A stretch of DNA of 64,000 bases from Bacillus siamensis KCTC 13613 (GCF_000262045.1 NZ_AJVF01000039.1:434001-498000), one strand, 5' to 3'. Shown: positions 16,995-26,665, counted from the first letter of the stretch. The notes: generated by a model from the letters alone, not told the origin. Made by a program: numbers and translations.

Positions 16995-17912
16995 TTACTT
17001 TTGCGTTTGAAGTTTCAATGGAGCGGAAATGGTTTTTTTGATTTTTTCTCCTTTCAGCACCTGTTCCGCCGCTTCCGCCGCCAGTTTTCCGATCAGCTCC
17101 GGCTGTTGGGCGACCGTGGCTGTCAGCTTCCCGTTTTTAATGGAGGAAATCGCATCCTTATTTCCATCAAAACCGACAACCAGAATGTGTTTGCCTGAGC
17201 TGTTGATCGCTTCGAGCGCACCGAGCGCCATTTCATCATTATGGGCGAACACGGCTTTGATGTCAGGATGGCCCTGGAGCAGGTTTTCCATGACGGTCAA
17301 TCCTTTAGTACGGTCAAAATCGGCCGCTTGCTTCGTGACGACATTCAGCTTTTCGTCGGCGATATGATGAAAGCCCGTACCGCGTTCCCGGGTCGCGGAT
17401 GCGCCCGGAACTCCCTGCAATTCCGCGACTTTGGCGCCTTTTCCGAGCTGATCGGCGAGGTAGCCGGCTGCCATTTCTCCTCCTTTGACATTGTCAGAAG
17501 CGACAAGCGTTTCGACTTTGCCGTGTTCGGCTGAACGATCAAGCGCAATGACGGGAATGCCGAGGGAATTTGCAGATTCGACGGCGGTTGAAATCGCTGA
17601 TGAATCGGTCGGATTGATCAGCAGCGCATCGACTCCCTGCTGGATCAGGTCTTCTACGTCATTCGACTGTTTTGATGAATCGTTTTGGGCATCGACAACG
17701 ATGACCTTCATGCCCCGTTTTTTGGCTTCTTTTACCACGCCGTCTTTTAATGAAACGAAGAACGGGTTGTTCAAAGTGGAGACGGAAAGTCCGAGTGTGA
17801 ATTCTTTTTTATGTTTGGTATTTGACGGTTTTGCCCATTGGGGCGGTTCAAGTGAACAGGCGGACAGTAAAAACAGTGATAATGCCGCAATCGCGATGAT
17901 GGCCTTCTTCAT
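16995..17912 (-). CDS. rbsB: Ribose ABC transporter substrate-binding lipoprotein
   Basis: This 305-residue protein has a lipoprotein signal with lipobox LLSAC (Cys19) and then the two-lobed periplasmic-binding-protein fold of the sugar-binding/LacI-like family, with LGLSVSTLNNPFFVSL near residue 42 and AHNDEMALGALEAI near 225. It captures ribose at the outer face of the membrane and delivers it to RbsC. It is the last gene of rbsRKDACB, 13 bp after rbsC. Confidence 0.95.
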   Translation of the reverse strand: MKKAIIAIAALSLFLLSACSLEPPQWAKPSNTKHKKEFTLGLSVSTLNNPFFVSLKDGVVKEAKKRGMKVIVVDAQNDSSKQSNDVEDLIQQGVDALLINPTDSSAISTAVESANSLGIPVIALDRSAEHGKVETLVASDNVKGGEMAAGYLADQLGKGAKVAELQGVPGASATRERGTGFHHIADEKLNVVTKQAADFDRTKGLTVMENLLQGHPDIKAVFAHNDEMALGALEAINSSGKHILVVGFDGNKDAISSIKNGKLTATVAQQPELIGKLAAEAAEQVLKGEKIKKTISAPLKLQTQK

Positions 17913-17925
17913 AATGCTCCTCCTA

Positions 17926-18897
17926 CTATGCCGATTTTTTGCGGTCCAGCAGCACCGCGATTAAAATGACGATTCCTTTGACGACGAGCTGATAAAAAGA
18001 CGATACGCCGAGAAGGTTCAAGCCGTTGTTCAGCGTACCGATAATCAAAACCCCGATCAGCGTACCGATGATGCGTCCCCGTCCGCCGGACAGGCTCGTT
18101 CCGCCTAAGACGACCGCTGCGATGGCGTCCAGCTCGTATGATTCCCCGGCCGTCGGCTGTGCGGAATTTAAGCGTGATGTTAGAATCGCTCCGGCCAGAG
18201 CCGATAATAAACCTGTCAGAGAATAGATCATGATCTTGATGCGGGGCACTTTGATACCGGAAATCAGCGCCGCTTTCTCATTGCCGCCGATGGCGTATGT
18301 CCGGCGGCCGAACGGTGTTTTGTGCAGAAGAACCCATAGGGCCGCAAATGCAATCAGCATGGTAATGGCGGGTACGGGGATGCCGAGAAAATAACCGCGC
18401 CCGAATAATTGAAACGCGTAATTTGTACCGAGTCCCGTAATCGGATTTCCGTCCGTATAGACGAGGGTCAGTCCGCGAAAGACCGTCATTGTCGCCAAAG
18501 TGGCGATAAACGGAGCCATTTTTCCTTTTGTGATTAATAAACCGTTCATCATGCCTAGTACGGCGCCGATCGCGCAGCCGATGATAACGGCTAAGATCGG
18601 GTCGATGCCTGATACCATCATACCGGCGACCAATGCGCTCGATAAGGCGAGGATGGCTCCGACAGAAAGATCAATGCCTCCCGTTAAAATGACAAACGTC
18701 ATTCCGAAAGCGATCAGCGCGTTAATCGCAACCTGCCGAAGAAGATTGAGAATATTGAGCGGTTCAAGAAAACTCGGGTTTAAGACGGAAACGATCAGCA
18801 CAAGAATCAGTAAGCCGAGAAACGGACCGAGTTTTTGCGTAAAGGTATGAATGGAAAAACGCTGTTGTTCAGTTGATGTCATTGGTTCAGTTTTCAT
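17926..18897 (-). CDS. rbsC: Ribose ABC transporter permease
   Basis: The 323-residue membrane permease of the carbohydrate uptake-2 class has 8-10 hydrophobic helices, the conserved [20 protein letters not shown] near residue 68 and [13 protein letters not shown] near 263. The ATG at 18897 overlaps the rbsA stop by 11 bases and matches the 168 N-terminus (MKTE); the frame runs back to 18918. The protein probably forms a homodimer channel driven by RbsA. Confidence 0.94.
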   Translation of the reverse strand: MKTEPMTSTEQQRFSIHTFTQKLGPFLGLLILVLIVSVLNPSFLEPLNILNLLRQVAINALIAFGMTFVILTGGIDLSVGAILALSSALVAGMMVSGIDPILAVIIGCAIGAVLGMMNGLLITKGKMAPFIATLATMTVFRGLTLVYTDGNPITGLGTNYAFQLFGRGYFLGIPVPAITMLIAFAALWVLLHKTPFGRRTYAIGGNEKAALISGIKVPRIKIMIYSLTGLLSALAGAILTSRLNSAQPTAGESYELDAIAAVVLGGTSLSGGRGRIIGTLIGVLIIGTLNNGLNLLGVSSFYQLVVKGIVILIAVLLDRKKSA

Positions 18898-20380
18898 TCT
18901 GCTGCCCTCCCGTGGCAAGTGTCATGATGTGTTCTTGTGTTGCGCCGGCCGCATTGATTTCTCCATTGATGCGTCCTTCATGGACGACGATGATTCTGTC
19001 ACTCATGCCGAGAATTTCCGGCAGCTCGGAAGAAACCATGATGATGGCGACGCCTCGGTCGGTCAGCTCATTCATTAATGAATAGATCTCCCGTTTCGCA
19101 CCTACGTCGACGCCTCTTGTCGGTTCATCGAGGATGAGAACTTTTGGGCCGATTCCGATCCATTTGGCGATGACAACTTTCTGCTGATTTCCTCCGGATA
19201 AATGACGCGCGGCGGTTTCCGGAGACGCGGTCTTAATGGTCAGCCGCTTGATCAGCAGCTCGACGAACTCCGCCTCGCGTTTTCGGTCAATGATGCCTTT
19301 CGGAGAAAAACTGGTCAGGTTCGGCAATGAGATGTTTTCACGAATGGACGTATCCAGAAGCAGTCCTTCATCTTTCCGGTTTTCTGTAATCAGGCCGAGT
19401 CCCTTGCGGATGGCATCAGCCGGACCCCGGATGCCGATTTTTCGGCCGGAAATCCAGATCTCTCCGGAATCGAGCCGGTCAATTCCAAACAGCGCCCTCA
19501 TGATTTCTGTCCGTCCGGCACCCATTAAGCCGGAGACGCCAAGGATTTCCCCGGCGCGCACATGGAAACTGACCTGTGAAAACCTTCCTTTTTTTGAGGC
19601 GTTTTTCACTTCGAGCACCTTATCGCCGAGTGACGGTGTGCGTGTCGGATACCGATCAGTCAGCTCCCGGCCGACCATTTTTTTGACCACTTCATCAAAA
19701 TTAGTATCTTTTAAATGCGCCGTATCGACAGTGAGGCCGTCCCGCATAATGGTGATCCGGTCGCAAATTGAAAATATCTCTTCCATTCGATGCGATATAT
19801 AGACAATTGAAACGCCGTCTTGCTTTAACGCCGTCATTACGTCAAACAGCTTGCTGATTTCCCGTTCGGTCAGCGCCGCGGTCGGTTCGTCCATAATGAT
19901 GACTTCGGCGTTTGTCATCAGCGCTTTAGCAATCTCAATCATCTGCTGCTGGCCGACGGAACATTGTCCGGCTTCCCGGTCAAGAGGCAGAGAGACTCCC
20001 AGTTTTTCAAGCTGTGATTTTGCTAGCGCTTTCATTTTCTTCGTCTCCAAAACGCCGAATGCCGTCGTCAGCTCTTTGCCGATAAACAGGTTTTCAAGCA
20101 CCGTCATGTCCGGCCATATATTCAGCTCCTGGTGGATAAAGGCGATTCCGTGCTTTTCGGCTTCTTTTGGATTTGAGAAGGTCATATTTGTTCCGTTTAT
20201 CGTAATGTTTCCCTTGTCGAGGCGGTGCAGTCCGGTGAGCAGATTCATTAAAGTCGATTTACCCGCTCCGTTTTCTCCCATTAAAGCGTGGATTTCTCCC
20301 GGCAGGAGCTCAAATGTGACGCCGGAGAGCACTTGATTTTTCCCGAATGCTTTATGAATGTCTGTCATGCCGATGTGCAT
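18887..20380 (-). CDS. rbsA: Ribose ABC transporter ATP-binding protein
   Basis: This 497-residue protein contains two fused ABC domains, as usual for monosaccharide importers. The first has Walker [10 protein letters not shown] near residue 36 and Walker [11 protein letters not shown] near 160. The second has a degenerate Walker A (GLMGAGRTE near 285), signature LSGGNQQK near 395 and [11 protein letters not shown] near 415. It couples ATP hydrolysis to ribose import through RbsC. Confidence 0.95.
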   Translation of the reverse strand: MHIGMTDIHKAFGKNQVLSGVTFELLPGEIHALMGENGAGKSTLMNLLTGLHRLDKGNITINGTNMTFSNPKEAEKHGIAFIHQELNIWPDMTVLENLFIGKELTTAFGVLETKKMKALAKSQLEKLGVSLPLDREAGQCSVGQQQMIEIAKALMTNAEVIIMDEPTAALTEREISKLFDVMTALKQDGVSIVYISHRMEEIFSICDRITIMRDGLTVDTAHLKDTNFDEVVKKMVGRELTDRYPTRTPSLGDKVLEVKNASKKGRFSQVSFHVRAGEILGVSGLMGAGRTEIMRALFGIDRLDSGEIWISGRKIGIRGPADAIRKGLGLITENRKDEGLLLDTSIRENISLPNLTSFSPKGIIDRKREAEFVELLIKRLTIKTASPETAARHLSGGNQQKVVIAKWIGIGPKVLILDEPTRGVDVGAKREIYSLMNELTDRGVAIIMVSSELPEILGMSDRIIVVHEGRINGEINAAGATQEHIMTLATGGQQNEN

Positions 20381-20396
20381 GCTGGATCCCTTCCTT

Positions 20397-20792
20397 CTAG
20401 AAAATCACTCCCGCCTGCAGGATGCAGTTGGCGTATGGTGTCATTTCACCCGTTCGGATGACGGCTTTTGCTTTCTGTGTGAGCCGTTTGAATTCTTCGT
20501 GGGGCATGTACTCGATTGTCCGCTCTGAGAAATAGCTTTCTAGAAAACTTGCATTCTCAGGATTGGCGTCTTTGATTTCGGAGGCGGCTATCACCTTTTC
20601 GACTTCCATCTCCCCGGCCACCAGGCTGGTCACGTCCTGAAAGGCGGGAACGCCCGCCGTTAAGGACAAATCAATTTTAGGGACACCGTCTGGGACGGGG
20701 AGACCCGCATCGGCGATCGCGATGAGGTCTGTATGCCCGAGATCGGCTAATACTTTGTCAATGTGGCTGTTTAACATTCCGTGTTTCTTCAT
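20397..20792 (-). CDS. rbsD: D-ribose pyranase
   Basis: The 131-residue RbsD family protein interconverts the pyranose and furanose forms of ribose, supplying the furanose to RbsK. The N-terminal [20 protein letters not shown], with the catalytic His region, and [18 protein letters not shown] sequence are visible. It begins in an ATGA overlap with rbsK, which indicates coupling. Confidence 0.94.
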   Translation of the reverse strand: MKKHGMLNSHIDKVLADLGHTDLIAIADAGLPVPDGVPKIDLSLTAGVPAFQDVTSLVAGEMEVEKVIAASEIKDANPENASFLESYFSERTIEYMPHEEFKRLTQKAKAVIRTGEMTPYANCILQAGVIF

Positions 20793-21670
20793 GACAGCAA
20801 CTCCTCGACTGCTTTTCTGTCCGGCATGCCGCCCTGGGCGCCGAAATGCTGCACGGATAGGGAGGCGGCGCGGTTGGCAAACAGAAGCGCTTGTTCAATG
20901 TCCTGTCCTTCCGCGAGTGCGACGGCAAGTGCCGCATTAAAAGTATCACCGGCTCCCGTCGTGTCGACCGCTTCCACAGGGAAGGCGGGAACGAGCCGCT
21001 CTGCAGTGCCGTCAGAATACCGCACACCTTGTTTCCCTTCGGTAATAAACAGTTTGCCGGGATAGCCGGCTAGCGCCTCTTCTTTCGTCCGGCCAGGAAA
21101 TAAAATGGATGCTTCATGTTCGTTCGGCGTAAGATAAGCGGCATCCTCAATCGTTGATTGTTTCAGCGGACGGGCCGGCGCCGGATTAAGGATCACCGGA
21201 ATTTGATGCGCGCGGCAGTAGCTGCACACTTCTTCAACGGTTTCTTCGGGGATCTCCTGCTGGATCAGCACGATATCAATGCCGGGAAGTTTCGCGAGCG
21301 CGCTTTTGGCATCAGCGGGGGAGATGTCATCGTTTGCGCCTTTTACGACGACGATGCTGTTATCTCCTTCTGCGAGCACAATATGAGCCGTTCCGCTTTT
21401 TTGATGTGTAATCGTTTCCATATAGTCCGTATTGACACCGTTTGCCTGCAGGTTTTCAATAATCGCTTTTCCGTAGCTGTCCCTGCCTACTTTCCCTACC
21501 ATATATACGTCAGCACCCAGACGGGAAGCGGCTACGGCCTGATTAGCGCCTTTTCCCCCGGGCACGGTTTGAAAGTCTGCGCCCAGTACGGTTTCTCCCG
21601 CTTTCGGACGCCGTTCGGATGTGACGACAAGATCCATTGAACAGCTTCCGATAACACAAATTTCACTCAC
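20789..21670 (-). CDS. rbsK: Ribokinase
   Basis: The 293-residue PfkB-family sugar kinase phosphorylates ribose to ribose 5-phosphate. Signature 1 is GGKGANQAVAASRLGADV near residue 38, and signature 2 is DTTGAGDTFNAALAVAL near 236, with the catalytic Asp in GAGD. The GTG start at 21670 overlaps the rbsR stop. Confidence 0.95.
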   Translation of the reverse strand: MSEICVIGSCSMDLVVTSERRPKAGETVLGADFQTVPGGKGANQAVAASRLGADVYMVGKVGRDSYGKAIIENLQANGVNTDYMETITHQKSGTAHIVLAEGDNSIVVVKGANDDISPADAKSALAKLPGIDIVLIQQEIPEETVEEVCSYCRAHQIPVILNPAPARPLKQSTIEDAAYLTPNEHEASILFPGRTKEEALAGYPGKLFITEGKQGVRYSDGTAERLVPAFPVEAVDTTGAGDTFNAALAVALAEGQDIEQALLFANRAASLSVQHFGAQGGMPDRKAVEELLS

Positions 21671-22653
21671 TTGTACTCATCCTTTCTCGTCGTTTGTCTT
21701 TCCATGTATGTGACTGGCATTTGAATAGACGTCTCTTTTGGCGGCTCTTTCTTTATTAATTGCAGCAGCAGGCCTGCCGCTCGTTTTCCCATCTCATATG
21801 CAGGCTGGCGGATCGTTGAAAGAGACGGGAACAAGAGACTGCTCTGCGGAATATCGTCGTATCCGATAATCTGAATCTCCTTGGGAACTTTTTTACCGAG
21901 CCGCAGCGCCTCATGAAGGACGGCCGCCGCCGCAATGTCGTTGCTGGCAATGACGCCGTCAGTTTCCGGGAATGCGGCAAACAATTCTTTCGCTAAAATG
22001 GCGGCATCCTTGATGGAAAATGAAGCGGCGGAGATGACATTGAACTGCGCGCCCGCTTTTTGCAGCACGTCACGTGCGCCGTTAAAACGTTCCTGAGCGG
22101 TCGGAAGGCGGCCGGGGCCTTTGACGAGCGTGATGCTTGTGCTTTTGCCGCGGAGCATTTCCTCAGCCGCCCGTTTTCCGCCTGCCCGGCCGTCACTGAA
22201 TACGGAAGGAGCGCCTTCTTTTGCCCGGTCCAGAAATACGACCGGGTAAAGGCTCCCGCTGTATTCGGGAAGATCGGGGTAATTGGTGGCCGCCAAAATC
22301 CCGGCAACTTGATTTTGTTTAAATGTCTGCAGATAGTCGAGCTCTTTTTCCAATTCCTCATCGCTGTTGCCGATCATCAGCCGGTACCCCTCCCGCTGCA
22401 ATTCGTCTTCAGCGCCGCGGGCAAGCTGCGGGAAAAAGGGATTCGTAATATCTGGAAGCAAAAGTCCCACCAGTCTGGATTCTCTTTTATAAAGAGAGCG
22501 GGCAACTTCATTCGGATAATAATTCAGCTTCTCCATGGCAAGCATGACCTTCGTTCTTGTATCTTCATGCACGTAGCCGTTGTCATTGAGGACACGCGAG
22601 ACCGTGGCAACAGAGACGCCGGCAGCGCCTGCGACATCTTTAATCGTTGCCAA
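21667..22653 (-). CDS. rbsR: LacI-family ribose operon repressor
   Basis: The protein of about 328 residues starts with a LacI helix-turn-helix and hinge (ATIKDVAGAAGVSVATVSRV), followed by a ribose-binding-protein-like effector domain. Two consecutive TTG codons (22656 and 22653) follow GAGGAGG; the inner one has the better spacing of 8 and fits the 168 N-terminus. It is first in the operon and presumably represses it in the absence of ribose. It shares the DNA-facing palindrome next to the promoter with CcpA. Confidence 0.93.
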   Translation of the reverse strand: MATIKDVAGAAGVSVATVSRVLNDNGYVHEDTRTKVMLAMEKLNYYPNEVARSLYKRESRLVGLLLPDITNPFFPQLARGAEDELQREGYRLMIGNSDEELEKELDYLQTFKQNQVAGILAATNYPDLPEYSGSLYPVVFLDRAKEGAPSVFSDGRAGGKRAAEEMLRGKSTSITLVKGPGRLPTAQERFNGARDVLQKAGAQFNVISAASFSIKDAAILAKELFAAFPETDGVIASNDIAAAAVLHEALRLGKKVPKEIQIIGYDDIPQSSLLFPSLSTIRQPAYEMGKRAAGLLLQLIKKEPPKETSIQMPVTYMERQTTRKDEYK

Positions 22654-22674
22654 CAAACACTCCTCCTCTATCTA

Positions 22675-22688
22675 TGTAACCGTTTACA
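22675..22688. promoter_or_regulatory. cre site / LacI-type operator of the rbs operon
   Basis: TGTAACCGTTTACA fits the consensus TGWAANCGNTNWCA with no mismatch. It lies just downstream of the predicted start of transcription and upstream of rbsR, where CcpA or RbsR binding would block transcription. Catabolite repression of rbs is known in B. subtilis. Confidence 0.85.
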
Positions 22689-22693
22689 CAAAA

Positions 22694-22722
22694 AGAGTAT
22701 CACGAATATTTTCGCTTGGCAA
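22694..22722 (-). promoter_or_regulatory. SigA-type promoter of rbsRKDACB
   Basis: On the minus strand TTGCCA (22717-22722), a 17-bp spacer and TACTCT (22694-22699) precede the cre site. Confidence 0.7.
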
Positions 22723-22726
22723 CAAA

Positions 22727-22744
22727 AAAAGAGGCTTGAGCCTC
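22727..22744 (-). terminator. Small terminator upstream of the rbs promoter
   Basis: On the minus strand GAGGC-TCAA-GCCTC is followed by seven T residues. The stem is only 5-6 bp but directly follows an in-frame stop (22744-22746) of a candidate minus-strand reading frame, an arrangement seen at real gene ends. Confidence 0.5.
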
Positions 22745-23002
22745 TATTCATTCACGATACCGATTTGAGAGATGTTCACTTTGATATCAGGGACAATCTC
22801 TATGAAAGGATAGATCTCACGCCCAATTGAGATGCTTGCTCCGCTCGTTCAGATTGGCTGAGGCTTGTTTGTTCATTTTGCCGATAGCCGCATAGGAATT
22901 CAGCTTGTCTTTCATATATTCCAAGGCACGTGCATTCAGCTTTAAATGAATTTTTACTTTCAGATGCCGGCGGGGATCATTATCCATTCCTTTTTTATGC
23001 AT
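22744..23002 (-). pseudogene. Possible degenerate small gene in the rbsR-pgsB gap
   Basis: A minus-strand frame from about 23002 reads HLKVKIHLKLNARALEYMK... and stops at 22817. Removing one base near 22825-22835 would continue it as GREIYPFIEIVPDIKVNISQ to a TAG at 22744 that abuts a terminator. The second part looks protein-like (alternating hydrophobic residues), but I see no ribosome site and do not recognise the protein. It may be a decayed gene or chance. Confidence 0.25.
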
Positions 23003-23061
23003 TTTATAAATTAGAGGAATTTCTTGATGCTGCTTGCTGTTTTTCCATAAACTCCACAATT

Positions 23062-23253
23062 ATGGATGAACTTTTCTTGAACGAATTTAAAGATTTATTA
23101 AAATTATTTCAAAAGAGTGAGAAATGGCCTGTAAACGGAACGAAAGCAGATAGGCTTTCCGCATATAAAATGTATATTTCTTGTAAACACTCCGGACCCG
23201 TCTGTTTCTGTCATGTACAAGACATCCCAATAGTTATTTTGGAATGGGACTGA
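23062..23253 (+). CDS. Candidate small ORF, unknown function
   Basis: This 63-codon frame from an ATG (MDELFLNEFKDLLKLFQKSE...) has plausible amino-acid composition with three cysteines near the end (CKHSGPVCFC). No Shine-Dalgarno sequence precedes it. It ends next to a second ORF in another frame (23274-23450), so the two could be remnants of one gene. Low certainty. Confidence 0.2.
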   Translation: MDELFLNEFKDLLKLFQKSEKWPVNGTKADRLSAYKMYISCKHSGPVCFCHVQDIPIVILEWD

Positions 23254-23273
23254 CAGCAGAATACAGGGGAAAA

Positions 23274-23450
23274 ATGAATGACTTTAAGACCTTATTCTTA
23301 ACAAAACAGGAAGTGTGCATCCAGCGGACAAAGAGTCAGAAAACGTATGCGCAGTGCGGAAAACACTGGTATAAAAGGCTGGATAAGATGGATTATGATT
23401 ACATCTTTTTCTTCCGGAACGCGAATAGTTCTATTAGTCCAAATAAATAG
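23274..23450 (+). CDS. Candidate small basic protein, unknown function
   Basis: This 58-codon frame starts at an ATG preceded by AGGGGA at suitable spacing and encodes a basic, aromatic-rich peptide (MNDFKTLFLTKQEVC..., then DKMDYDYIFFF). I recognise no domain. It lies about 230 bp upstream of pgsB in the same direction. It could be a lineage-specific small gene, the tail of a broken gene, or chance. Confidence 0.3.
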   Translation: MNDFKTLFLTKQEVCIQRTKSQKTYAQCGKHWYKRLDKMDYDYIFFFRNANSSISPNK

Positions 23451-23613
23451 ACGAGGGAAAATGTAAACGCATTCATTTTTTCTAAAAAAAATTGAAGTAA
23501 GTTCTAAGTCCTGCCGATTCCCAAAAAAATCAATTCGATAATAGGAAGAATAGCGTCACTAATAGAGAAGTTTGGCTCAGTGAAAGCGGGAAGATTATGT
23601 TACATAATGCCGA

Positions 23614-23641
23614 TTGAGAATTCATAGTGAAGCTATATACT
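23614..23641 (+). promoter_or_regulatory. Predicted SigA promoter of pgsBCAE
   Basis: TTGAGA (23614-23619), a 16-bp spacer and TATACT (23636-23641) lie 43 bp upstream of pgsB. In B. subtilis the operon is activated by DegU and SwrA; I did not identify their sites. Confidence 0.5.
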
Positions 23642-23683
23642 GATGAATGAATTTATCAATACAGAAGGAGATGTCAAAAATCA

Positions 23684-24865
23684 ATGTGGTTACTCATTAT
23701 AGCCTGTGCTGCCGTACTAATCATCGGAATCATTGAAAAAAGGCGGCATCAGAAGAATATCGATGCTCTGCCAGTACGCGTCAATATTAATGGTATCCGC
23801 GGAAAGTCAACCGTAACGAGGCTGACGACCGGAATACTGATGGAGGCGGGCTACAAAACAGTCGGAAAAACGACGGGAACAGATGCAAGGATGATCTATT
23901 GGGATACACCTGAGGAAAAACCGATCAAACGGAAACCGCAGGGCCCGAATATCGGCGAGCAAAAAGAAGTAATGAAGGAAACCGTAGAACGGGGCGCCAA
24001 TGCCATTGTCAGTGAATGTATGGCGGTAAACCCGGATTATCAGATTATCTTTCAGGAAGAACTCCTTCAAGCCAACATCGGCGTCATCGTGAATGTGCTT
24101 GAAGACCATATGGACGTTATGGGGCCGACGCTTGATGAAATCGCTGAAGCATTTACCGCGACGATTCCTTATAACGGCCATCTTGTGATTACAGACAGTG
24201 AATACACAGATTTCTTTAAAGAAAAAGCCGCAGAGCGAAATACCGAAGTCATTATTGCGGATAACTCTAAAATTACTGATGAATACCTGCGGAAATTCGA
24301 ATATATGGTCTTTCCTGATAACGCTTCACTTGCGCTCGGCGTTGCCCAGGCTCTTGGTATAGATGAAGAAACGGCGTTTAAAGGCATGCTGAATGCGCCG
24401 CCTGATCCAGGCGCCATGAGAATTCTGCCGCTGCTCAGCACAAAGGAGCCCGGTCATTTCGTAAATGGCTTTGCCGCAAATGATGCATCTTCTACTTTGA
24501 ATATATGGAAACGTGTAAAGGAAATCGGCTATCCGACAGATGAACCGATCGTCATCATGAACTGCCGCGCCGACCGCGTGGACAGAACGATTCAGTTTGC
24601 CAATGACGTGCTTCCGTACATTAAAACGAAGGAACTCATTCTCATCGGCGAGACGACAGAACCGATCGTCAAAGCTTATGAAGAAGGCAAGATTCCTGCC
24701 GATACCCTGCACGATCTCGAATACAAATCTACAGACGAAATCATGGACGTGCTGAAAACAAGAATGCAAAACCGTGTCATATATGGCGTCGGCAACATCC
24801 ACGGTTCAGCGGAACCATTAATTGAAAAAATCCAAGAGTATAAGGTGAAACAGCTCGTTAGCTAG
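23684..24865 (+). CDS. pgsB: Poly-gamma-glutamate synthase, ATP-dependent amide ligase subunit
   Basis: The 393-residue catalytic subunit of the membrane PGA synthase is related to Mur ligases and folylpolyglutamate synthase. Residues 1-17 are a membrane anchor. The ATP-binding loop NINGIRGKSTVTRL is near residue 32, and VECMAVNPDYQ-type and EDHMDVMGPT segments follow around 110-140. It activates glutamate through a glutamyl phosphate and extends the gamma-linked chain. Start is the ATG at 23684, matching the 168 protein; AAGGAG sits 13 bases upstream, which is long spacing. Confidence 0.96.
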   Translation: MWLLIIACAAVLIIGIIEKRRHQKNIDALPVRVNINGIRGKSTVTRLTTGILMEAGYKTVGKTTGTDARMIYWDTPEEKPIKRKPQGPNIGEQKEVMKETVERGANAIVSECMAVNPDYQIIFQEELLQANIGVIVNVLEDHMDVMGPTLDEIAEAFTATIPYNGHLVITDSEYTDFFKEKAAERNTEVIIADNSKITDEYLRKFEYMVFPDNASLALGVAQALGIDEETAFKGMLNAPPDPGAMRILPLLSTKEPGHFVNGFAANDASSTLNIWKRVKEIGYPTDEPIVIMNCRADRVDRTIQFANDVLPYIKTKELILIGETTEPIVKAYEEGKIPADTLHDLEYKSTDEIMDVLKTRMQNRVIYGVGNIHGSAEPLIEKIQEYKVKQLVS

Positions 24866-24879
24866 GAGGAAAAGGATAA

Positions 24880-25329
24880 ATGTTCGGATCAGATTTATAT
24901 ATTTCACTTATTTTAGGCGTGTTAATCAGTTTAATTTTCGCGGAAAAAACAGGTATCGTACCTGCCGGTTTAGTTGTACCGGGTTATTTAGGGCTCGTTT
25001 TTAACCAGCCGGTCTTTATTTTACTCGTATTGTTAGTAAGTCTTCTTACATACGTGATCGTCAAATACGGTTTATCCAGATTTATGATTTTATACGGACG
25101 CAGAAAATTCGCAGCTATGCTGATTACGGGAATCTGCTTAAAAATCGCATTGGATTTTCTCTACCCGATCGTACCGTTTGAGATATCAGAATTCCGCGGA
25201 ATCGGTATCATTGTACCGGGTCTGATCGCCAACACCATTCAGAAACAGGGATTAACGATTACATTTGCCAGCACGCTGTTTTTAAGCGGCGCCACTTTTG
25301 CCATTATGTTTGCTTACTACTTAATCTAA
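24880..25329 (+). CDS. pgsC: Poly-gamma-glutamate synthesis membrane protein PgsC
   Basis: The 149-residue polytopic protein has four to five hydrophobic segments covering nearly its whole length, preceded by TAGGAGGAAAAGG. It is the small membrane partner of PgsB and PgsA in the synthase/export complex. It is essentially the standard length, with SGATFAIMFAYYLI at the C-terminus, and lies 14 bp after pgsB. Confidence 0.96.
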   Translation: MFGSDLYISLILGVLISLIFAEKTGIVPAGLVVPGYLGLVFNQPVFILLVLLVSLLTYVIVKYGLSRFMILYGRRKFAAMLITGICLKIALDFLYPIVPFEISEFRGIGIIVPGLIANTIQKQGLTITFASTLFLSGATFAIMFAYYLI

Positions 25330-25347
25330 TGTAAGGTGTGTCAAACG

Positions 25348-26517
25348 ATGAAAAAACAATTAAGCTTTCAAGAGAAACTGCTGAAGCTGACCAAACAGCA
25401 GAAAAAGAAAACCAATCTTCACGTTTTTATCGCACTGCCGATCGTCTTTTGCCTGATGTTCATCTGCATCCTGACAGGGAAGGCGGAGACACCGAGTGTG
25501 AAAAGAAATGCCGATGACCTTGTATCAGCCTCGTTCGTCGGAGATATTATGATGGGCCGGAATGTGGAGAAAGTGACAAAGCATAACGGAACGGAAAGCG
25601 TCTTCCGCTACGCAAAGCCATTTTTTGAAGCATCTGACTATGTATCGGGAAACTTTGAAAACCCGGTTACATATAAAAAGAACTACAAAGAAGCAGACAA
25701 AAATATTCACCTTCAGTCAGACAAAGATGCCGTAAAAGTATTGAAGGACACAAATTTCACCGTTCTGACGGCAGCCAACAACCATGCGATGGATTACGGC
25801 CCTCAAGGAATGCGGGATACTGTTGAAGAATTTTCAAAGCAGAACCTTGAACTTGTCGGTGCGGGCCTGACGCTTAAAGAGGCTGAGCAGAACATTTCAT
25901 ATCAAGATGTAAACGGAATCAAAATCGCAACACTGGGATTCACCGATGTTTCCGGAAAAGGCTTTGCAGCTAAACGAAATGCGCCGGGTGTGCTTCCGGC
26001 CGATCCTGAGCTGTTCATTCCGATGATTTCCAAAGCCAAAAAGAAAGCCGATCTTGTCATTGTTCAAACACACTGGGGACAGGAATACGATAATGACCCG
26101 AATGACAGACAGCGCCAGTTGGCAAGAGCAATGTCAGATGCCGGAGCGGATATCATCGTCGGACACCATCCGCACGTGCTTGAACCGATCGAAATGTACC
26201 ACGGCACCGTTATTTTCTACAGCCTGGGCAACTTCGTATTTGACCAGGGATGGACAAGAACGAGAGACACGGCGCTTGTACAATATCATTTGCAGAAAAA
26301 CGGCACGGGACGCTTTGAAGTCACGCCGATGAACATTCATGAAGCGACGCCTGCGCCGGTTAAAAAAGGCAGCATCAATCATAAAACAATCATACGAGAA
26401 CTGACGAAAGAATCGAATTTCAATTGGAGCGTCAAGGACGGAAAGTTAACGTTTGATGTGGACCACAGCAATATCTTAAAAAAGAAAGCGGAGGGAAAAA
26501 CAAATGAAAATCATTAA
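25348..26517 (+). CDS. pgsA: Poly-gamma-glutamate synthesis/export protein PgsA
   Basis: The 389-residue protein has one N-terminal membrane anchor (about residues 25-45) and a large extracytoplasmic CapA-type metallophosphatase-like domain. GDIMMGRN near 68, NNHAMDYG near 137 and GHHPHVLEP near 265 are metal-binding motifs of that fold. It is required for PGA synthesis and transport. The ATG at 25348 was chosen over a GTG at 25336. The C-terminus is about 9 residues longer than recalled 168 PgsA because its end overlaps pgsE by 14 bases. Confidence 0.95.
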   Translation: MKKQLSFQEKLLKLTKQQKKKTNLHVFIALPIVFCLMFICILTGKAETPSVKRNADDLVSASFVGDIMMGRNVEKVTKHNGTESVFRYAKPFFEASDYVSGNFENPVTYKKNYKEADKNIHLQSDKDAVKVLKDTNFTVLTAANNHAMDYGPQGMRDTVEEFSKQNLELVGAGLTLKEAEQNISYQDVNGIKIATLGFTDVSGKGFAAKRNAPGVLPADPELFIPMISKAKKKADLVIVQTHWGQEYDNDPNDRQRQLARAMSDAGADIIVGHHPHVLEPIEMYHGTVIFYSLGNFVFDQGWTRTRDTALVQYHLQKNGTGRFEVTPMNIHEATPAPVKKGSINHKTIIRELTKESNFNWSVKDGKLTFDVDHSNILKKKAEGKTNENH

Positions 26518-26665
26518 AGCCGGATGGCCGTTTGCCGCGATCATTATGGTATTTATGTTTATGTCAGCTTTTAAATACAATGATCAGCTCACAGATCAGG
26601 AAAAACAAAAAATTGACACGGAAATGCAAAAAATTCAGCAAGAGGACACAGCGGGCGCAAAATAA
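26504..26665 (+). CDS. pgsE: Small PGA-associated membrane protein PgsE
   Basis: The 53-residue peptide (MKIIKAGWPFAAIIMVFMFM...) has one N-terminal transmembrane segment and a short charged tail with DQLTDQEKQKID, as in 168 PgsE (YwtC). GGAGGG precedes the ATG inside the end of pgsA. In Bacillus it is a small accessory of the PGA synthase complex. It is the last gene of pgsBCAE. Confidence 0.92.
   Translation: MKIIKAGWPFAAIIMVFMFMSAFKYNDQLTDQEKQKIDTEMQKIQQEDTAGAK

Noticed and set aside
22060..22830. 256-codon plus-strand ORF opposite rbsR
   Set aside because: Antisense to a well-conserved LacI-family gene; the composition reflects GC-rich third positions on the other strand.
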